64,000 nucleotides of DNA from Thalassospira sp. MCCC 1A01148 (GTDB lineage: Bacteria > Pseudomonadota > Alphaproteobacteria > Rhodospirillales > Thalassospiraceae): assembly GCF_001613795.1 (NCBI RefSeq), contig NZ_LPVZ01000004.1:1-64000 (forward strand), in the 5' to 3' direction. The position numbers and the translations under genes were made by a program. Shown here one piece after another: positions 8,908 through 17,309 of the stretch (within the stretch, counting starts at the first letter, position 1; every line of letters begins with the position of its first letter). The notes under the pieces were generated by a model. That model was not told the origin of the DNA and made no database searches. It worked only from the letters and a program-made list of their open reading frames with translations.

Positions 8908-10175
8908 TCTGCGGCAATCCCGGCTTTAGTCGTTGCGTAGTGGTCTTCCAGGCGTTTGATGTACCAGTCACAGAACGCCTCAACATGCGGTTCGGTGAAC
9001 TGGGAGTACGGGCCCGGTTCGTATGCAGGCTGCTCACTGCCAATCTGGGCCAAGCGCACAAGATCGGCGTCCTGCTGATTGGTCATGTTCCACACATGGG
9101 TGAGGTTATCAAGGTTGTAGTCCTCGTTCTCATGCGCGTCCTTGTGAACCAGCCATGTGGTCCGGACCAGCGTTCTGGTCGGCGACAGCGGCAGAACGCT
9201 GAAGGTCACGATATGGTCGGCCATGAAGTGGTGCCAGGAGTTCGGGTGCGTCCAGAAACTCAGACCGCCAAGTTTGGCATCGGTGAAGTTGCCCAGCAGT
9301 TTCTTTGATGCCGATTTCGTATCAAGTGTGTGTGACTCACCTTCGCGCATCAGCGGCAGGCGCATGGTGCGGAAACCGGTGATGTTTGAAAGGTGATCCT
9401 GTTCGGCAGATGGCAGGCCGCAGGCTTCCCAACGGGCATGATCGTTGGCGATGGTGTCTGAATATTTTGCAACGTCTTCGGAACGACGTTGATCCAGTTC
9501 ATCGGGCGAGAAGCCAAAACCGAATTCCGAAAGTGGCACGGTCAGTTGCGGGTGGTTGCCTTCGCAGTGATAGCACTCGCGGTTGTTTTCCATGGTCAGC
9601 TTCCAGTTTCCTTCCTCGATCAGTTCGGAAACATGGGCGACCTTGCAGTTCGCGATGTCATGCGGCGCAAGATAGGGTTCCATTATCTTGGCCATTTCCT
9701 CGATATCAGCCGGGGCCTCCTTGGCCAGGCAGATAAAGATCAGGCCCGCGATGGAACGGACGTGAACGGTCTTGAGGCCATGACAGCTTTTGTCAAAGCC
9801 CGATCCCATGTGTTCGGCAAGGATGAGGTCGCCATCCTCGTTATAGGTCCAACCATGATAGCGGCAGACGATGTTGCCAATCGTCGTCTGGCGTTCGTCA
9901 ATCAGCTTGGCGCCGCGATGACGGCAAACGTTATGGAATGCACGGATGCCCATGTCGTCGCCACGCAGGATCAGGATGGATGCACCGCCAATCTCGACTG
10001 TGATGCAATCGCCCGGCTCGGGAAGTTCCGGTTCAACACCAACAAAGATCCAGTTCTGCCCAAAAATGACATCAAGATCGAGATCCAGAATTTCCTGGGC
10101 ACTATAGAAGGGTGCTTCGAGACTTTTGAATTTCTCGCGGCGGGCAACAAGTTTTTGTATGTCAGAAGAATGCAT
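8904..10175 (-). CDS. gbcA: Glycine betaine monooxygenase, Rieske oxygenase subunit
   Basis: A 423-residue aromatic-ring-hydroxylating-type oxygenase alpha subunit. The Rieske 2Fe-2S site is C84-x-H86 (NVCRHRG) and C104-xx-H107 (IVCRYHGW). The mononuclear iron site includes His203 and His208 (ECYHCEGNHPQL). GbcA with GbcB demethylates glycine betaine to dimethylglycine and formaldehyde. Assignment to betaine rather than stachydrine or carnitine demethylation rests on the close fit to the GbcA type and on neighbours (GbdR-type regulator, dimethylglycine dehydrogenase-like enzyme, carnitine-to-betaine genes). Confidence 0.92.
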   Translation of the reverse strand: MHSSDIQKLVARREKFKSLEAPFYSAQEILDLDLDVIFGQNWIFVGVEPELPEPGDCITVEIGGASILILRGDDMGIRAFHNVCRHRGAKLIDERQTTIGNIVCRYHGWTYNEDGDLILAEHMGSGFDKSCHGLKTVHVRSIAGLIFICLAKEAPADIEEMAKIMEPYLAPHDIANCKVAHVSELIEEGNWKLTMENNRECYHCEGNHPQLTVPLSEFGFGFSPDELDQRRSEDVAKYSDTIANDHARWEACGLPSAEQDHLSNITGFRTMRLPLMREGESHTLDTKSASKKLLGNFTDAKLGGLSFWTHPNSWHHFMADHIVTFSVLPLSPTRTLVRTTWLVHKDAHENEDYNLDNLTHVWNMTNQQDADLVRLAQIGSEQPAYEPGPYSQFTEPHVEAFCDWYIKRLEDHYATTKAGIAAE

Positions 10176-10385
10176 GGTCGGATACCTCGGCTTCTCTCAA
10201 TGGTATCTGGATGGAATCCTGTGCAGGGCTAGCCGTTTGCATCAGGGCGTAAGCATATCACCGAACGTAATGGTCGGTGTACAAACATTTGAAACCGGTT
10301 GTTTCCGGTTTCTGGCTTATTTCCTGGACGTCTTCGGTGGATATCTGCGCGCGAGAGAGTTGGTATAGCCGAGGTAGCTGGCAGT

Positions 10386-10409
10386 TTTGCGTCCGTATTT
10401 GCGTCCGTA
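10386..10409 (+). repeat. Tandem 12-mer repeat TTTGCGTCCGTA x2 upstream of gbcA
   Basis: Two perfect adjacent copies (10386-10397, 10398-10409), about 210 bp upstream of the gbcA start. They share the core TTTGCGTC with the direct repeat in front of the GbdR-type gene, so they may belong to a common regulator site set; the spacing (12 bp here, 21 bp there) differs. Confidence 0.45.
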
Positions 10410-10840
10410 CATCACGCGATGACGTCAAACGCAGCAATCCAGTTCCCGCAACGCGATGGTTGCCGTCACGATTGGTATTCGCATCCAAAAGCGAATACGA
10501 ACAGTGGTTCACGTACGATGTACGTGCTGGATGGCGGGCTGTCAGTTGCACCCAAAGTCTCCCTCTTCTCCGCCGGCAGGTAACCTGCTCTTTGGCACGC
10601 CCACGGCATAGAGTGAGCGATCAGAAAATCTATTTCGGAATGTGGGTGCTAAGGGAGAAAAGTTAAGTCAATTGGGCAGTAGTTTTGCGACGTAGCGATA
10701 TTGTGACCGCTTTCAAAGGCGTATCTGTACCGGGGAATCTATAAATTCGTGCAAAATCAGAGAAAATATCATGCTTGTCGGTGGCAGATGACAAGCCCGA
10801 AACATGACGGAACACATGCGCCCGAGCCAGAGGACGAATC

Positions 10841-10876
10841 AAAATCAACGGGCAAGGATGCCCACCCGCCCGTTGA
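10841..10876 (-). terminator. Terminator of the VOC/SnoaL gene
   Basis: Perfect 9-bp arms TCAACGGGC (10845-10853) and GCCCGTTGA (10868-10876) with a 14-nt loop. On the minus strand the stem is followed by TTTTGATT, so it fits termination of the gene ending at 10914. Confidence 0.6.
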
Positions 10877-10913
10877 CTGTTTCCACATCACTGTACCCAG
10901 GGGAATTTCAGGT

Positions 10914-11741
10914 TCACAGCTTTGAGATATCCGCGAACACAAGATAGTCAGCGATCAGGTTGTCCCTGAAAACAAGTGTTGTTGAAAAAACAGCTGAATG
11001 TTCACTGCCATCAAGGCGGACATAGTGCACAGAGCCGTTGCAAATGGTCGCGTTCCCGTCAGTGTAAACAGTATCAATCTGGTGGGACATGCTGGCGATA
11101 CCGTCAAAAAAAGACTGGTTGGCAGAAAGAACGTTGTCCTTGCCGATGACAGGCGCATGATTGCCGATGCGAAAGCGGATATCATCTGCAAGGTGGCGGC
11201 CTAGCTCGGTCACGTCTTTTTGGTCAACGGCATTGCGGTAAAGGTCTCTTACAAAGGTCTCGCCGGTCATTTTCCTGTCCTCCTTAAGTGCGGTACCAAC
11301 ACGGACAATGCCCGAGGTTTCGCCGCCATACATGTTCCGCTCCGATACGTCGTCGCTGAAATATTCGATGAACTCGAATTCAAACCCGGCGGGGTCGGTG
11401 AAATAGATGGTTTTCCGATGAGGATGATCGGCGCCGATTGTTCCGATGACATAGCCCTTTTCCGTCAAACGGCGGGTAATCCCATCCACATCGTCAACAG
11501 AAAACCCAAGATGCGCGAGGCCGGGATTGTTACTTGTCAGGTCGCGGTTGGGTGCGTCATCGCCGCTGTTCAGGGTGATGTATTGGCCATCCGTACCAAC
11601 ATGCAGCCATTTGCGTTTCTGACCGTACCAGTCGCCTTCTCCTTCGCCGCGTACCTTCCAGTCGGGAAATGCGGTTTGAATGAAGTCGAGTGTCGCATTG
11701 ATGTCTTTGACGACCAGGTTGACGTGTTCCAGATAAAACAT
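10914..11741 (-). CDS. VOC-family (glyoxalase-like) and SnoaL-like two-domain protein
   Basis: A 275-residue fusion. Residues 1 to about 130 are a vicinal oxygen chelate domain (MFYLEHVNLVVKDI, then HLGFSVDDVD and FTDPAGFEFEFIEY), with plausible metal ligands His6, His77-region and a C-terminal Glu. After a short linker, residues about 150-275 look like an NTF2/SnoaL domain (FVRDLYRNAVDQKD, FRIGNH, FRDNLIADYLVFADIS). Neither domain reveals a substrate; VOC enzymes include dioxygenases, isomerases and resistance proteins, and SnoaL folds often act on small polar ligands. The gene is divergent from a LysR regulator with a palindromic site in the 115-bp gap, so it is likely that regulator's target. 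No function is claimed beyond the domains. Confidence 0.75.
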   Translation of the reverse strand: MFYLEHVNLVVKDINATLDFIQTAFPDWKVRGEGEGDWYGQKRKWLHVGTDGQYITLNSGDDAPNRDLTSNNPGLAHLGFSVDDVDGITRRLTEKGYVIGTIGADHPHRKTIYFTDPAGFEFEFIEYFSDDVSERNMYGGETSGIVRVGTALKEDRKMTGETFVRDLYRNAVDQKDVTELGRHLADDIRFRIGNHAPVIGKDNVLSANQSFFDGIASMSHQIDTVYTDGNATICNGSVHYVRLDGSEHSAVFSTTLVFRDNLIADYLVFADISKL

Positions 11742-11825
11742 TGCGTATGTCCTGTTCCATTTACGGGATGACGATACGGTATGCTGTTTCCCAAATTTCG
11801 ATAATCATGTTATTTAGAAAGTAAT

Positions 11826-11844
11826 TGTTGAGATAAACTCAACA
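11826..11844. promoter_or_regulatory. Palindromic LysR-type operator candidate
   Basis: A perfect inverted repeat TGTTGAG-N5-CTCAACA with an AT-rich spacer (ATAAA). It contains the T-N11-A arrangement typical of LysR boxes and lies 12 bp upstream of the LysR start in the gap to the divergent VOC/SnoaL gene. Confidence 0.6.
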
Positions 11845-11856
11845 TGATGAGGGGTG

Positions 11857-12765
11857 ATGAAGGACATAAACGCGACATCCATCTTTGCGGCAGTGGTTGA
11901 AGTCGGAAGCTTTTCCGGGGCTGCCGAAAGACTTGGTGTGACCAAATCGGCGGTTAGCAAACGCGTTACTGCGCTTGAATCCCGTCTTGGGGTTAAGTTG
12001 CTTAGCCGAACCACGCGCAAACTAAGCCTGACAGAGGCCGGACAGCGATATTTTGTTCATGTTCAGGAAGCTTTGCGCGCAATTGATGACGCGGAATTTG
12101 CCGCGACAGAGCTGCAGCAAGTTCCGCAAGGAACGCTTCGGGTCAGTGCACCAATGTCTTTTGGTCGATTGCATGTTGCGCCTGTCATTCCGGAGTTTCT
12201 GGCGACATACCCCCAGATCAAGGTGCAAATGGATTTGAGTGACCTGTCACACGACATTGTCGCAGGGGGATATGATATTGCCCTGAAAACCGGGGAGCTC
12301 CGCGAGACGTCACTTGTCGCCCGAAAGCTGGCACCGCTAAACAGCGTTCTGTGTGCATCTCCTGCATATATCGAGCAATACGGCGCGCCATTATCGCCAG
12401 ACGAACTGACACGTCATAACTGCCTGCTCTACAGCTATCACACCACGGTGAATGAATGGGTGTTCATAAAGGACGGTGATGAAACCCGGATTGAGGTTTC
12501 CGGCAGCTATCAAGTCAATAACAGTGAAGCGCTGCGCGAAGCCATCGTCCAAGGTGCCGGTATCGGTCGGATACCAACATTCATTGCAGGAGAGGATATC
12601 AAGGCTGGTCGACTTGTGCCGGTTTTGTCCGGTTATAAAATGCCGATAAAGGAAATATATGCGGTGTTCCCGGAACGCAGATATCTGCCCATGAAGGTGC
12701 GTGTCTTTATCGATTTTGTTGTCGATCATTTTGGCGGAAGCACACCGTATTGGGATCGTTACTAA
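11857..12765 (+). CDS. LysR-family transcriptional regulator
   Basis: A 302-residue LysR protein. The N-terminal winged helix (MKDINATSIFAAVVEVGSFS, then RLGVTKSAVSKRVTALESRLGVKLLSRTTRKLSLTEAG) is followed by a periplasmic-binding-like effector domain from about residue 90. The AALN-like 'SAPMSFGRLHVAP' and 'GAGIGRIPTFIAGEDIKAGRLVPVL' segments place it in the large CrgA/DmlR-like group whose effectors cannot be read from sequence. The ATG at 11857 is preferred over an in-frame GTG one codon earlier; GAGGGG lies just upstream. It probably controls itself and the divergent VOC/SnoaL gene. Confidence 0.9.
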   Translation: MKDINATSIFAAVVEVGSFSGAAERLGVTKSAVSKRVTALESRLGVKLLSRTTRKLSLTEAGQRYFVHVQEALRAIDDAEFAATELQQVPQGTLRVSAPMSFGRLHVAPVIPEFLATYPQIKVQMDLSDLSHDIVAGGYDIALKTGELRETSLVARKLAPLNSVLCASPAYIEQYGAPLSPDELTRHNCLLYSYHTTVNEWVFIKDGDETRIEVSGSYQVNNSEALREAIVQGAGIGRIPTFIAGEDIKAGRLVPVLSGYKMPIKEIYAVFPERRYLPMKVRVFIDFVVDHFGGSTPYWDRY

Positions 12766-12909
12766 CCAATTTTTTGTCCTGTGCATGTCGCTTTTGGACT
12801 GCTTGATCCCGATTGCAATACAGCTGACATTGCCTTCCGCTCCTTTGACGTGACTTCCCCCGGATGGCATCATTTTGACGATCAAGCTCACAGAACGGAT
12901 TTGCGGATC

Positions 12910-13842
12910 ATGAAAGTCGGAATTGTTGGCGCCGGAATGGTAGGAAGTTCGGCGGGGTATGCGCTGGCTGTCATGGGACTGGCAAGTTCCGTGGTTCTCG
13001 TCGACCAGAACCACGATCTGGCTGTGGCACAGGCCGAAGATATCGCCCATGCGGTTCCGTTCATGTCATCCACCATTGTCGAGGCGGCCGACTATGGCGG
13101 GCTGGCCGGTGCATCAGTGATCATTCTTGCCGCCGGGGTAAGTCAAAAGCCCTGGGAAACCCGGCTGGCGTTGCTTGAACGAAACGCCGCCGTTTTCAAG
13201 GATGTGGTCGGCAAAGTTCTTTCGGTTGCGCCCGACGCAATCCTTCTGATTGCGTCCAATCCGGTCGATATCATGACCCAGATTACCCAGCGTATTTCGG
13301 GTCTGCCTGCAAATCGGGTGATTGGTTCGGGCACTATTCTTGATACCGCACGTTTCCGAAGCCTTTTGGGGCGGCATCTTGGGATATCACCACAATCGGT
13401 GCATGCCTATGTGCTTGGAGAACACGGCGATAGCGAGGTTCTTGCCTGGTCGAATGCCAAGGTCGGGTCGTTGTCGCTGGCTGAAATTGCTGCACAGGTC
13501 AGTGCGCCGATTACAGAGCATGTTCGGGCAACCATTGATGATGGTGTGCGCAATGCCGCTTACAAAATCATCAAGGGCAAGGGCGCGACCTATTACGGGA
13601 TCGGGGCTGGACTGGCGCGGATCGTCAAGGCCATCGGCCAGGATCAGCATGACGTTCTGACCGTATCCTGCGTGACACCCGAAATCGTTGGCGTCGATGA
13701 TGTGGCGCTTTCAATTCCGCGTGTGGTCGGCGCACAGGGGATTGAAACCGACCTGATGCCCGACCTGATCACGTCCGAGCGGGAAGGACTTGAAAAAAGC
13801 GCCCGGCTTTTGAAAGACAGCGTGGAATCGATCCGGTTATAG
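12910..13842 (+). CDS. L-lactate dehydrogenase-type (malate/lactate dehydrogenase family) protein
   Basis: A 310-residue NAD-dependent 2-hydroxyacid dehydrogenase. The Rossmann motif is MKVGIVGAGMVGSS; the active-site loop reads SQKPWETRLALLERN, with Gln at the position that is Gln in lactate and Arg in malate dehydrogenases, and the catalytic motif is GEHGDSE. This predicts pyruvate/lactate specificity. The ATG at 12910 starts the Rossmann fold; upstream in-frame codons encode unrelated sequence. It follows the LysR gene by 144 nt and ends 10 nt from the convergent CdhR-type gene. Its metabolic link to carnitine or to the VOC gene is not evident. Confidence 0.88.
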   Translation: MKVGIVGAGMVGSSAGYALAVMGLASSVVLVDQNHDLAVAQAEDIAHAVPFMSSTIVEAADYGGLAGASVIILAAGVSQKPWETRLALLERNAAVFKDVVGKVLSVAPDAILLIASNPVDIMTQITQRISGLPANRVIGSGTILDTARFRSLLGRHLGISPQSVHAYVLGEHGDSEVLAWSNAKVGSLSLAEIAAQVSAPITEHVRATIDDGVRNAAYKIIKGKGATYYGIGAGLARIVKAIGQDQHDVLTVSCVTPEIVGVDDVALSIPRVVGAQGIETDLMPDLITSEREGLEKSARLLKDSVESIRL

Positions 13843-13852
13843 CTTGTCCTGA

Positions 13853-14842
13853 TCAGGATGGTGTTGGCTTTGCCTGCCGTTTGCTGCGCATGGCACGCAA
13901 AGTGGTGCCAAAAGCCTGCACGTATGCCCGGCTAAGTGCTGCGTGGCTTTTGAACCCGGTTTGAAGGGCGATATCAGCCAGTTTCAAATCGGTTGACCGG
14001 GCCAGATCGCGCGCCCGGCCAAGTCGCAGCATCTGATAATACTTCCCTGGTGCCATTTGCAGATTGTCCTGAAAGGCACGATCAAGACTGCGCAATGAAC
14101 ATCCTGCATGTGCTGCGATGCTCTTGAGGGCAACCGGTGTTTCGATTGATGCGATCATTTCGACAACGGCCCGCCGGACATGTTCGGCACCGGGGCCATG
14201 CAAACGATCCGCCCCGCGCGCCGTGCGATCGGGATCAAGATGTGCCTGATGGCGGGCGTCATAAACAAACAGGTTGCTGACATCAAAGGCGACAGCAGGC
14301 CCGAATTGCCGGGCAAGAAGATGAAGCATCAGTTCCATCACGGTGGCGGCCCCGCCTGATGTGATCATTTTGCCATCTTCAACAAACCGGTCGGTCAAGA
14401 CACTGACATCGGGGAATTGTTCGCGGAACTGATCAAGTTCCTGCCAGTGAATGGTTGCCGATTTTCCCGCCAGCATATTGCACGCTGCCAACAACCATGC
14501 CGCCGTATCCACACCAATTACAGCGCGCGCATGTTGCGCAGCATTTTGCAGGCGGGCACGGGTGCGCGAGGACAAATGATTGCGCATGCCATAGCCCGAT
14601 ATAACGACAAGATAATCAATTCGCGTGGCATCCGCGATGGCATTGAGTGCCGCCTTTGGGGTTATGACAAGATCACTTGAACTTGTCGCCGGGGAGCCGT
14701 CGATTGTGCAGATGTCCCAGCTGATTTCCGGCCCGTTGGGCAGACCCGCGGCCGCACGCAACGGTTCCAGCGCACTGGCCAGAACCAGATTGGAAAAGCC
14801 ATCAAACAGGACAAAGACAAATCGTTGGGGTGTGCTTGGCAT
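13853..14842 (-). CDS. cdhR: CdhR-type (GlxA family) AraC regulator of carnitine catabolism
   Basis: A 329-residue regulator with an N-terminal DJ-1/PfpI-like domain (RFVFVLFDGFSNLVLASALE; GVDTAAWLLAACNMLAGKSA at the nucleophile region, where the usual Cys is Asp) and a C-terminal AraC domain (about 225-320; LKSIAAHAGCSLRSLDRAF and LKLADIALQTGFKSHAALSRAY). In Pseudomonas, CdhR of this architecture activates the carnitine operon. Here it is divergent, across 94 bp, from the cleavage enzyme and lcdH, the same arrangement. The ATG at 14842 begins the conserved domain; a longer in-frame frame runs into the opposite gene's promoter. Confidence 0.85.
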   Translation of the reverse strand: MPSTPQRFVFVLFDGFSNLVLASALEPLRAAAGLPNGPEISWDICTIDGSPATSSSDLVITPKAALNAIADATRIDYLVVISGYGMRNHLSSRTRARLQNAAQHARAVIGVDTAAWLLAACNMLAGKSATIHWQELDQFREQFPDVSVLTDRFVEDGKMITSGGAATVMELMLHLLARQFGPAVAFDVSNLFVYDARHQAHLDPDRTARGADRLHGPGAEHVRRAVVEMIASIETPVALKSIAAHAGCSLRSLDRAFQDNLQMAPGKYYQMLRLGRARDLARSTDLKLADIALQTGFKSHAALSRAYVQAFGTTLRAMRSKRQAKPTPS

Positions 14843-14876
14843 GATCAGAAAAGTAAATGACGGGATATGTAAAATC

Positions 14877-14897
14877 AATATCTTCAATCCGGATATT
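14877..14897. promoter_or_regulatory. Inverted repeat in the cdhR-cleavage enzyme divergent gap
   Basis: AATATC (14877-14882) and GATATT (14892-14897) form perfect 6-bp arms around a 9-nt spacer, roughly midway in the 94-bp gap. It is a candidate operator or part of the overlapping promoters; AraC-type proteins more often use direct repeats, so assignment to CdhR is uncertain. Confidence 0.35.
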
Positions 14898-14936
14898 CTG
14901 ACGGCAGAGAATGATTGCAAAAACAACGAGGCCATC

Positions 14937-15848
14937 ATGCCGCTTTCGATGAACAAGGAAGTCTTTATCACCGCCGCCGTGACCGGATCGGGCGGCACAC
15001 AGGATAAATCGCCGCACGTGCCGAGATCTCCGGAACAGATCGCAAACAGCGCGATTGACGCCGCCAAGGCCGGGGCGGCCGTGGTGCATTGCCATGTGCG
15101 TGATCCTGAAACCGGCGCACCGTCGCGCGATGGGAAACATTATCGCGAGCTGACCGAACGGGTGCGGGCAGCCGATGTCGATGTTGTCCTTAACCTGACC
15201 GCTGGCATGGGTGGTGATATCGTCTTTGGCTCTACCGAGGCACCGCTTCCGGTCAATGAAGCTGCAACCGACATGATCGGTGCGTCCGAGCGCATGGCGC
15301 ATATCGCCGATTGCCTGCCCGAGATTTGCACCCTTGATTGCGGCACCATGAACTTCGCCGAGGCCGATTATGTCATGACCAATACGCCGGGCATGCTGCG
15401 CGCCATGGGGCAGATGATGACCGATCTTGGTGTCAAACCCGAGATCGAGGCATTTGATACCGGCCACTTGTGGTTTGCCAAACAATTGGTGGAAGAAGGT
15501 ATTCTGAAAAGCCCGGCACTCGTTCAGCTTTGCATGGGCATTCCCTGGGGGGCGCCAAATGATCTCAATACCTTTATGGCAATGGTCAATAATGTGCCGT
15601 CTGACTGGGAATGGTCGGCCTTCTCCATCGGGCGGGATCAGATGCCCTATGTTGCGGCATCGGTTCTGGCCGGGGGCAATGTCCGGGTAGGTCTGGAAGA
15701 CAATATCTATCTGTCGAAGGGCGTGCTTGCCACCAATGCCCAGCTGGTTGAACGCGCGGTTGGTATTGTTGAGGGCATGGGGGCCACGGTGATCGGCCCG
15801 GATGCAGTCCGCAAGAAACTTGGCCTGACCAAGCGGGAGCCGCGCTGA
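14937..15848 (+). CDS. Beta-keto acid cleavage enzyme, 3-dehydrocarnitine type
   Basis: A 303-residue BKACE (formerly DUF849) protein. The zinc-binding motif HCHVRDPETG (His51, His53) and the C-terminal RVGLEDNIYLSKG carry the family's metal and substrate residues. BKACE enzymes condense a beta-keto acid with acetyl-CoA to give acetoacetate and a new acyl-CoA. Next to carnitine dehydrogenase the predicted reaction is 3-dehydrocarnitine plus acetyl-CoA to betainyl-CoA plus acetoacetate (the CdhC role). The start ATG at 14937 has an ACGAGG site; ATG 14949 is an alternative. The stop overlaps the next gene's start by one base (TGATG). Confidence 0.9.
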   Translation: MPLSMNKEVFITAAVTGSGGTQDKSPHVPRSPEQIANSAIDAAKAGAAVVHCHVRDPETGAPSRDGKHYRELTERVRAADVDVVLNLTAGMGGDIVFGSTEAPLPVNEAATDMIGASERMAHIADCLPEICTLDCGTMNFAEADYVMTNTPGMLRAMGQMMTDLGVKPEIEAFDTGHLWFAKQLVEEGILKSPALVQLCMGIPWGAPNDLNTFMAMVNNVPSDWEWSAFSIGRDQMPYVAASVLAGGNVRVGLEDNIYLSKGVLATNAQLVERAVGIVEGMGATVIGPDAVRKKLGLTKREPR

Positions 15849-17299
15849 TGGCTGATGCAATCAACAAAAAAGCTGCCATCATTGGCGGTGGTGTCATTGG
15901 TGGTGGCTGGGCTGCGCGGTTCTTGCTGAATGGCTGGGATGTTGCGGTTTTCGATCCAGATCCACAGGCGGAGCGCAAAATCAACGAGGTGCTGGCAAAC
16001 GCACGTCGCAGTCTGCCAGCCCTTTATGATCGGGCCCTGCCAGAAGAAGGCACACTTACTTTCCATGACGATATGACAAAGGCTGTTGCCGAGGCGCAGT
16101 GGATTCAGGAAAGTGTCCCTGAACAGCTGGCGCTTAAGCACAAAATTCTTGCACAAATTCAGGCGCATGCACCCAAGGATTGCCTGATCGGGTCTTCGAC
16201 ATCGGGTTTCAAACCAAGCGAGCTACAGCAAGGCTCGATCAACCCCGGTCAGATCGTTGTCGCCCATCCGTTCAACCCGGTCTATTTGTTGCCGTTGATC
16301 GAAGTGGTGCCGTCAGTGGCAACTGACGCAGCGACGCTTGAAGCAGGTTGTGACGTGTTGCGGTCTGTCGGGCTGAAGCCACTTGTGGTCCGCAAGGAAA
16401 TTGATGCGCATATTGCCGACCGTCTGCTTGAAGCGGTTTGGCGCGAGGGGCTGTGGCTTGTCCATGACGAGGTCGCCACGACCGAGGAAATTGATGACGC
16501 CATCCGGTATGGCTTTGGCCTGCGCTGGGCGCAGATGGGGTTGTTTGAGACCTATCGCATTGCGGGCGGTGAAGCCGGGATGGAGCATTTCATCGGCCAG
16601 TTCGGACCGGCCCTTAAATGGCCGTGGACGAAGCTGATGGATGTGCCGGAACTGACCCCGGAGCTGACCGCGCGTATTGCGCAGCAATCAGATGATCAGT
16701 CCGGTCATATGAGCATTCGTGACCTTGAACGTCTGCGCGATTACAACCTTGTTGGCATGATGCGCGCGCTTAAGAAATCGGGCAGTGGTGCAGGGGGCAC
16801 GATCAATGATCATGAAGGGTCTTTGCCCGACCCGGCCCCGCTTGATGATCTTCCCGTGACCGGGGATCGCCAGATCCCGCAAAGCTGGACGGATTATAAC
16901 GGGCATATGAACGAAGCCCATTATGTCGAGGTGAGTTCACAGGCAAGCGACCGCTTCATGGAAATGGTTGGCGCCGATGCCGACTACATCGCCAAGGGGG
17001 GCAGCTATTTCACGGTTGAAACCCATGTTTGCTATTTGCAGGAAGTCAGTGCCGGGGATCATATCCGCGTTACGACACAGCTGGTCAATGGCGCTGGCAA
17101 GAAGCTTCATCTTTTCCATCGTCTGATCAATGATGAGGGTGCGGTTGCGGCAACCATTGAGACCATGTTGCTGCATGTGGACCTTAAAACCCGTCGCACA
17201 TCCGAACCTGGTGGCGTGGTGGCAATCAATCTTGCGGAAATGGCAAAACGCCATGAAGGCCTGCCGAAACCAGATCAGCTCGGCCGCGCAATCGGTTAG
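15848..17299 (+). CDS. lcdH: L-carnitine dehydrogenase fused to a thioesterase domain
   Basis: A 483-residue fusion. Residues 1 to about 315 form a 3-hydroxyacyl-CoA dehydrogenase-like enzyme with the NAD motif GGGVIG (13-18) and the HPFNP catalytic segment near residue 140; this family includes L-carnitine 3-dehydrogenase (about 320 residues when alone). From about residue 335 there is a hot-dog thioesterase (QSWTDYNGHMNEAHYVE near 350), expected to hydrolyse betainyl-CoA to glycine betaine. Separate cdhA and cdhB genes do these jobs in Pseudomonas; fused forms are known in rhizobia. Coupled translationally to the cleavage enzyme upstream, so one transcript encodes the whole carnitine-to-betaine conversion. 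Confidence 0.92.
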   Translation: MADAINKKAAIIGGGVIGGGWAARFLLNGWDVAVFDPDPQAERKINEVLANARRSLPALYDRALPEEGTLTFHDDMTKAVAEAQWIQESVPEQLALKHKILAQIQAHAPKDCLIGSSTSGFKPSELQQGSINPGQIVVAHPFNPVYLLPLIEVVPSVATDAATLEAGCDVLRSVGLKPLVVRKEIDAHIADRLLEAVWREGLWLVHDEVATTEEIDDAIRYGFGLRWAQMGLFETYRIAGGEAGMEHFIGQFGPALKWPWTKLMDVPELTPELTARIAQQSDDQSGHMSIRDLERLRDYNLVGMMRALKKSGSGAGGTINDHEGSLPDPAPLDDLPVTGDRQIPQSWTDYNGHMNEAHYVEVSSQASDRFMEMVGADADYIAKGGSYFTVETHVCYLQEVSAGDHIRVTTQLVNGAGKKLHLFHRLINDEGAVAATIETMLLHVDLKTRRTSEPGGVVAINLAEMAKRHEGLPKPDQLGRAIG

Positions 17300-17309
17300 A
17301 CGGAACACC

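Larger units (their letters stand above)
10176..10913. other. Long gbcA upstream region rich in dyads and repeats
   Basis: About 740 nt without a supported gene; open frames of up to 129 codons lack ribosome sites and recognisable protein features. Structures seen: inverted repeat CACCGA/TCGGTG (10259-10264, 10274-10279); the tandem 12-mer repeat (10386-10409); a perfect 8-bp hairpin GTATTCGC/GCGAATAC (10475-10498); a perfect 7-bp inverted repeat CACGTAC-GAT-GTACGTG (10510-10526); and the terminator at 10845-10876. It contains the gbcA promoter and may encode a leader or small RNA. Confidence 0.5.

Noticed and set aside
10277-10666. Overlapping small open frames (94-129 codons) upstream of gbcA
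   Set aside because: No ribosome site, Trp/Cys/Arg-rich unlikely composition, and the region is better explained as regulatory.
12910-13842. Calling this gene malate dehydrogenase
   Set aside because: The specificity position is Gln (SQKPWETR), as in lactate dehydrogenases, rather than the Arg of malate dehydrogenases.
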